Shown: one piece after another, positions 61,689-64,000 of the stretch | Layout of the letters: each line of letters opens with the position of its first letter | How positions within the stretch are numbered: the stretch's first letter is position 1 | Source of the DNA: Gibbula magus | Taxonomy: Eukaryota > Mollusca > Gastropoda > Trochida > Trochidae | Direction: 5' to 3' | Assembly (NCBI GenBank): GCA_936450465.1 | Contig: OW388296.1 | Location: forward strand, 51,744,931-51,808,930 | Length of the DNA stretch: 64,000 bases | Notes under the pieces: generated by a model | What the model saw: only the letters and a program-made list of their open reading frames with translations | The model's database searches: none | What the model was told of the DNA's origin: nothing | Program-made: the position numbers and the translations under genes

Positions 61689-62984
61689 CGAGGGGCGTTC
61701 AATAAGTGTTGCAAGCGGGGCATTGGTGTTTACATAAACAGTGTCAGCTTATAGCAGGTGTCACTATAGTCAAAACATAACATTGACACATGTCAAAACA
61801 ATTTCTAGACATAACAATTATTTAGATATAATAGCTGCGCTGACCTAGGGGTCTCCATAATCATGGATTCTCTCAAACATGAACAACGCGCTGTGATCAA
61901 GTTCCTTACTAAAGAGGGATGCAAAGCTACAGAAATACATAATCGCATGTGTAATGTGATGGGTAAGGATGCTCCAAACTTTTCAACAGTTTGTCGCTGG
62001 TCTCTTCAGTTCAAGCGGGGCAGGGAGTCCTTAGACGATGACCCACGGTCAGGCAGGCCATCTGAAGTCACCCGACCGGAAGTTATTGCCGCTATCGAAA
62101 GACGAATTTTAGCTGACCGCCGTGTTAAAGTTTCTGAACTGTCTTTGGAATTCCAGATATCAGTTGGAAGTGTTGAACAAATAATTCATGACCATCTTGG
62201 TATGTCCAAGGTATCTGCAAGATGGGTACCCAGAAACCTCATAGCACAAGATCGCCAGAAAAGAACCGAAAGTTGCATGGAGCTCCTGGATCGGTTTAAT
62301 GCGGATGAAGCCAGGTTTTTGTCTCGTCTGGTGACAGGTGACGAAACCTGGATCCACCACTGGGACCCGGAAACTAAACTGGAATCCAAGCAATGGAAGC
62401 ACCCGAGTTCACCGCCTCCCCTGAAGTTTCGCACTCAACCATCAGCTGGCAAGGTTATGGCGACAATCTTTTGGGATGCAAAAGGCATATTATTAATTGA
62501 TTACTTGCCAACCAAAACTACAATGAATGGTCAATATTATGCCAACCTAATGCAAGAATTGCGAAAGACAATTCGACAGAAACGCCGTGGAATGTTGACA
62601 CGTGGTGTTCTGATTTTGCATGACAACGCTCCAGTCCACAAGTCAAGAGTTGCACAGGCCGCTATACGTGATTGTGGATTCGAACAGCTTAACCACCCAC
62701 CCTACAGCCCAGACCTAGCCCCAAGTGACTACTTCCTGTTCAGAAACCTGAAATCCGCCCTACGTGGAAAGCACTTCCGGGATGACGAAGACGTCAAAGC
62801 TGCCACAGAGGCGTGGTTAGGGGGGCAAACGGAAGACTTCTACAAAAGCGGCATCAAAAGTCTTAAAGAGAAATGGAATAAGTGTATTGAGGTGAAGGGT
62901 AACTATATTGAAAAATAAAAGTAAAAAATTGACTACGCGAGTTGGTTTTATATTGAAGTTGCAACACTTATTGAACGCCCCTCG
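61689..62984 (+). mobile_element. Complete mariner transposon (1296 bp)
   Basis: Perfect 26-bp inverted termini starting CGAGGGGCGTTCAATAAGTG, flanked by TA on both sides (61687-61688, 62985-62986). It contains one uninterrupted transposase frame. Length, termini and TA target are those of IS630/Tc1/mariner family members of the mariner type. It lies either in a long intron of the GH10 gene or just beyond it. Confidence 0.96.
61863..62918 (+). CDS. Mariner transposase, DD34D, intact
   Basis: 351 residues, the usual length for mariner transposase (about 345). The N-terminal third is a paired-type helix-turn-helix DNA-binding region ('HEQRAVIKFLTKEGCKATEI'), then a second one ending in 'DDPRSGRPSE' and 'IHDHLGMSKVSARWVPRNL', the family's WVPHEL motif in variant form. 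Catalytic residues: D in 'TGDETWIHHWDPE', D in 'LILHDNAPVHKS' and D in 'PPYSPDLAPSDYFLF', with exactly 34 residues between the last two, which defines mariner. Single exon, no stop or frameshift, an ATG about 170 bp inside the left terminus, and AATAAA overlapping the stop. It would cut and paste the element at TA sites. The open frame together with perfect termini indicates a young, possibly active copy. Confidence 0.97.
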   Translation: MDSLKHEQRAVIKFLTKEGCKATEIHNRMCNVMGKDAPNFSTVCRWSLQFKRGRESLDDDPRSGRPSEVTRPEVIAAIERRILADRRVKVSELSLEFQISVGSVEQIIHDHLGMSKVSARWVPRNLIAQDRQKRTESCMELLDRFNADEARFLSRLVTGDETWIHHWDPETKLESKQWKHPSSPPPLKFRTQPSAGKVMATIFWDAKGILLIDYLPTKTTMNGQYYANLMQELRKTIRQKRRGMLTRGVLILHDNAPVHKSRVAQAAIRDCGFEQLNHPPYSPDLAPSDYFLFRNLKSALRGKHFRDDEDVKAATEAWLGGQTEDFYKSGIKSLKEKWNKCIEVKGNYIEK

Positions 62985-62986
62985 TA

Positions 62987-63311
62987 TGTCTAGTACTACC
63001 TTTTCAAGTTATTTTTACTCCTACTTTTCCAAAACATGAAGAGATTTGTCCTACCCTTTTCACAAACACTTTGATATTAGCAATTACATTTCGCAGCTTA
63101 TACAGACACCTCTCTCTATAAGTAAAATAAATATGTCAAACTCTAACAGTCGGGGGTATTAGTGAGCCACGCTCAATATTTTGCTTGTTTCTAACTACAA
63201 TACCCTGATACCATGAGCATCTTCTTTCTCGTATATAGCAGGTATTTTGTCAGCAAAATTTTAAATTCAACGGTCGGTATGCTCATCCGGGAACAGTAAC
63301 TTCTTCTCGAT
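62987..63311. other. Unassigned sequence between mariner and TTAA MITE
   Basis: No exon matching the missing GH10 part (a 'TELD'-type nucleophile strand) was found here. Confidence 0.4.
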
Positions 63312-63315
63312 TTAA

Positions 63316-63661
63316 AGGGACAGTAGCACGTTTTTTTCCCAAATTTATTTTTTCAGATTTCCCATTTATATTGATAGTTTATGTTATTTATATTTACTTT
63401 AGAGGGTAAAACATCTTATTACACAAACAGTTGTAATAAACGTGTTGCGTATTAAGCAAAAATTGCATGGCGGACATTTTATTGTGAACACAATTTATTA
63501 TTTCGAATGACAAAAAACGATTTCCATGACTTGACGGAACCATGTACACTCATTTTTTAACTTGATTTTCCGAAGAGAGAATGGTGTTTTACTATTGGCG
63601 ACATTATTTTTCAAATACATTTCATCGACTTATTTCAGCGAAAACACGTGCCTCTGCCCCT
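63316..63661. mobile_element. TTAA-flanked MITE, copy 5
   Basis: TTAA at 63312-63315 and 63662-63665. Starts AGGGACAGTAGCACG and ends CACGTGCCTCTGCCCCT. The interior 'gttgcgtattaagcaa' and 'gcatggcggacattttattg' matches copies 1 and 2. Confidence 0.87.
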
Positions 63662-63665
63662 TTAA

Positions 63666-64000
63666 AGTCATTTTATTGGCAATCTAGTTAAAGCTAGATG
63701 TTATACGTCCCCTAAGTCAGTCATCACAGCTAGGTTTAACTAGATCGTTTTATTGGCTGGCTATATATTATTCATTTGAAGAAGTTGTTTATGTGATCTG
63801 CTCAACAATGCAAACATCCTGATGGAGCAAGATGCTAATGTAATGAGTATATACGAAACCATAGGGACTTGTTTCGCTCGGTAATAATGGTAAAAAGACA
63901 TAACTATAGACCCTTCCCAATTGTTATTTAATATGAAAAGATGAGTCCCAGAGATTATATATACGTACAAGATCGCATACCGAGGAAGGGCCCCACATTC
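63666..64000. other. End of window, nothing recognised
   Basis: AT-rich. 'gatcgcataccgaggaagg' at the very end resembles 'gatcgcataccaaggaagg' at 52060, a hint of another dispersed repeat. Confidence 0.3.

Overview
The window is animal nuclear DNA: AT-rich, gene-poor, with short exons in long introns, and full of short inverted-repeat elements, tRNA-derived SINEs and DNA-transposon remnants. A mollusc (gastropod or bivalve) is the best guess. The reasons are a GH10 glycosidase gene with a CBM4/9-like N-terminus, SINEs with a 3' domain that I recall from molluscan genomes, and dispersed 'GTCCGTCCGTCC' and 'aggcctgatgagct' repeats. Species is not resolved.

Layout. 1-10 kb: repeat-rich intergenic DNA. 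It holds four copies of a ~450-bp foldback element (ends CAGTCTGATTAAAA; one copy has a 10-bp target duplication), a nearly identical 0.78-kb direct duplication (4501-5282 and 5471-6253), a 240-bp TAA-flanked MITE packed with CACGTG palindromes (8769-9008), and several hairpins. 11-42 kb: three large, diverged, direct duplications in one orientation (about 11.1-17.2, 18.1-28.1 and 31.3-41.8 kb, plus a partial one at 28.3-31.0 kb). No convincing protein gene lies in this stretch. Short blocks stay much more similar than their surroundings. One block, present six times, pairs a CTCF-like core with an ETS-like CACTTCCGG box; another, present five times, lies 0.5-1.3 kb downstream; a third, present three times, carries ATTTGCAT. 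Transposons sit inside some copies while a paralogous copy keeps the empty site, so their boundaries and relative ages can be read directly.

42-55 kb: a 130-bp AG run, two linked exons that look like the 3' end of an unidentified minus-strand gene (45705-46177), a family of TTAA-flanked MITEs, a long CGAG-type hairpin, and one SINE with perfect 9-bp target duplications plus a 5'-truncated relative.

55.5-61 kb: the one clear host gene, a plus-strand secreted GH10 family protein. Nine exons join in frame into 390 codons: signal peptide, CBM4/9-like module, then the first part of a GH10 barrel including the acid/base Glu. The exons that should carry the nucleophile Glu are not in the window. 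The region ends with an intact 1296-bp mariner element (perfect 26-bp inverted repeats, TA duplication, uninterrupted 351-residue DD34D transposase) and another TTAA MITE.
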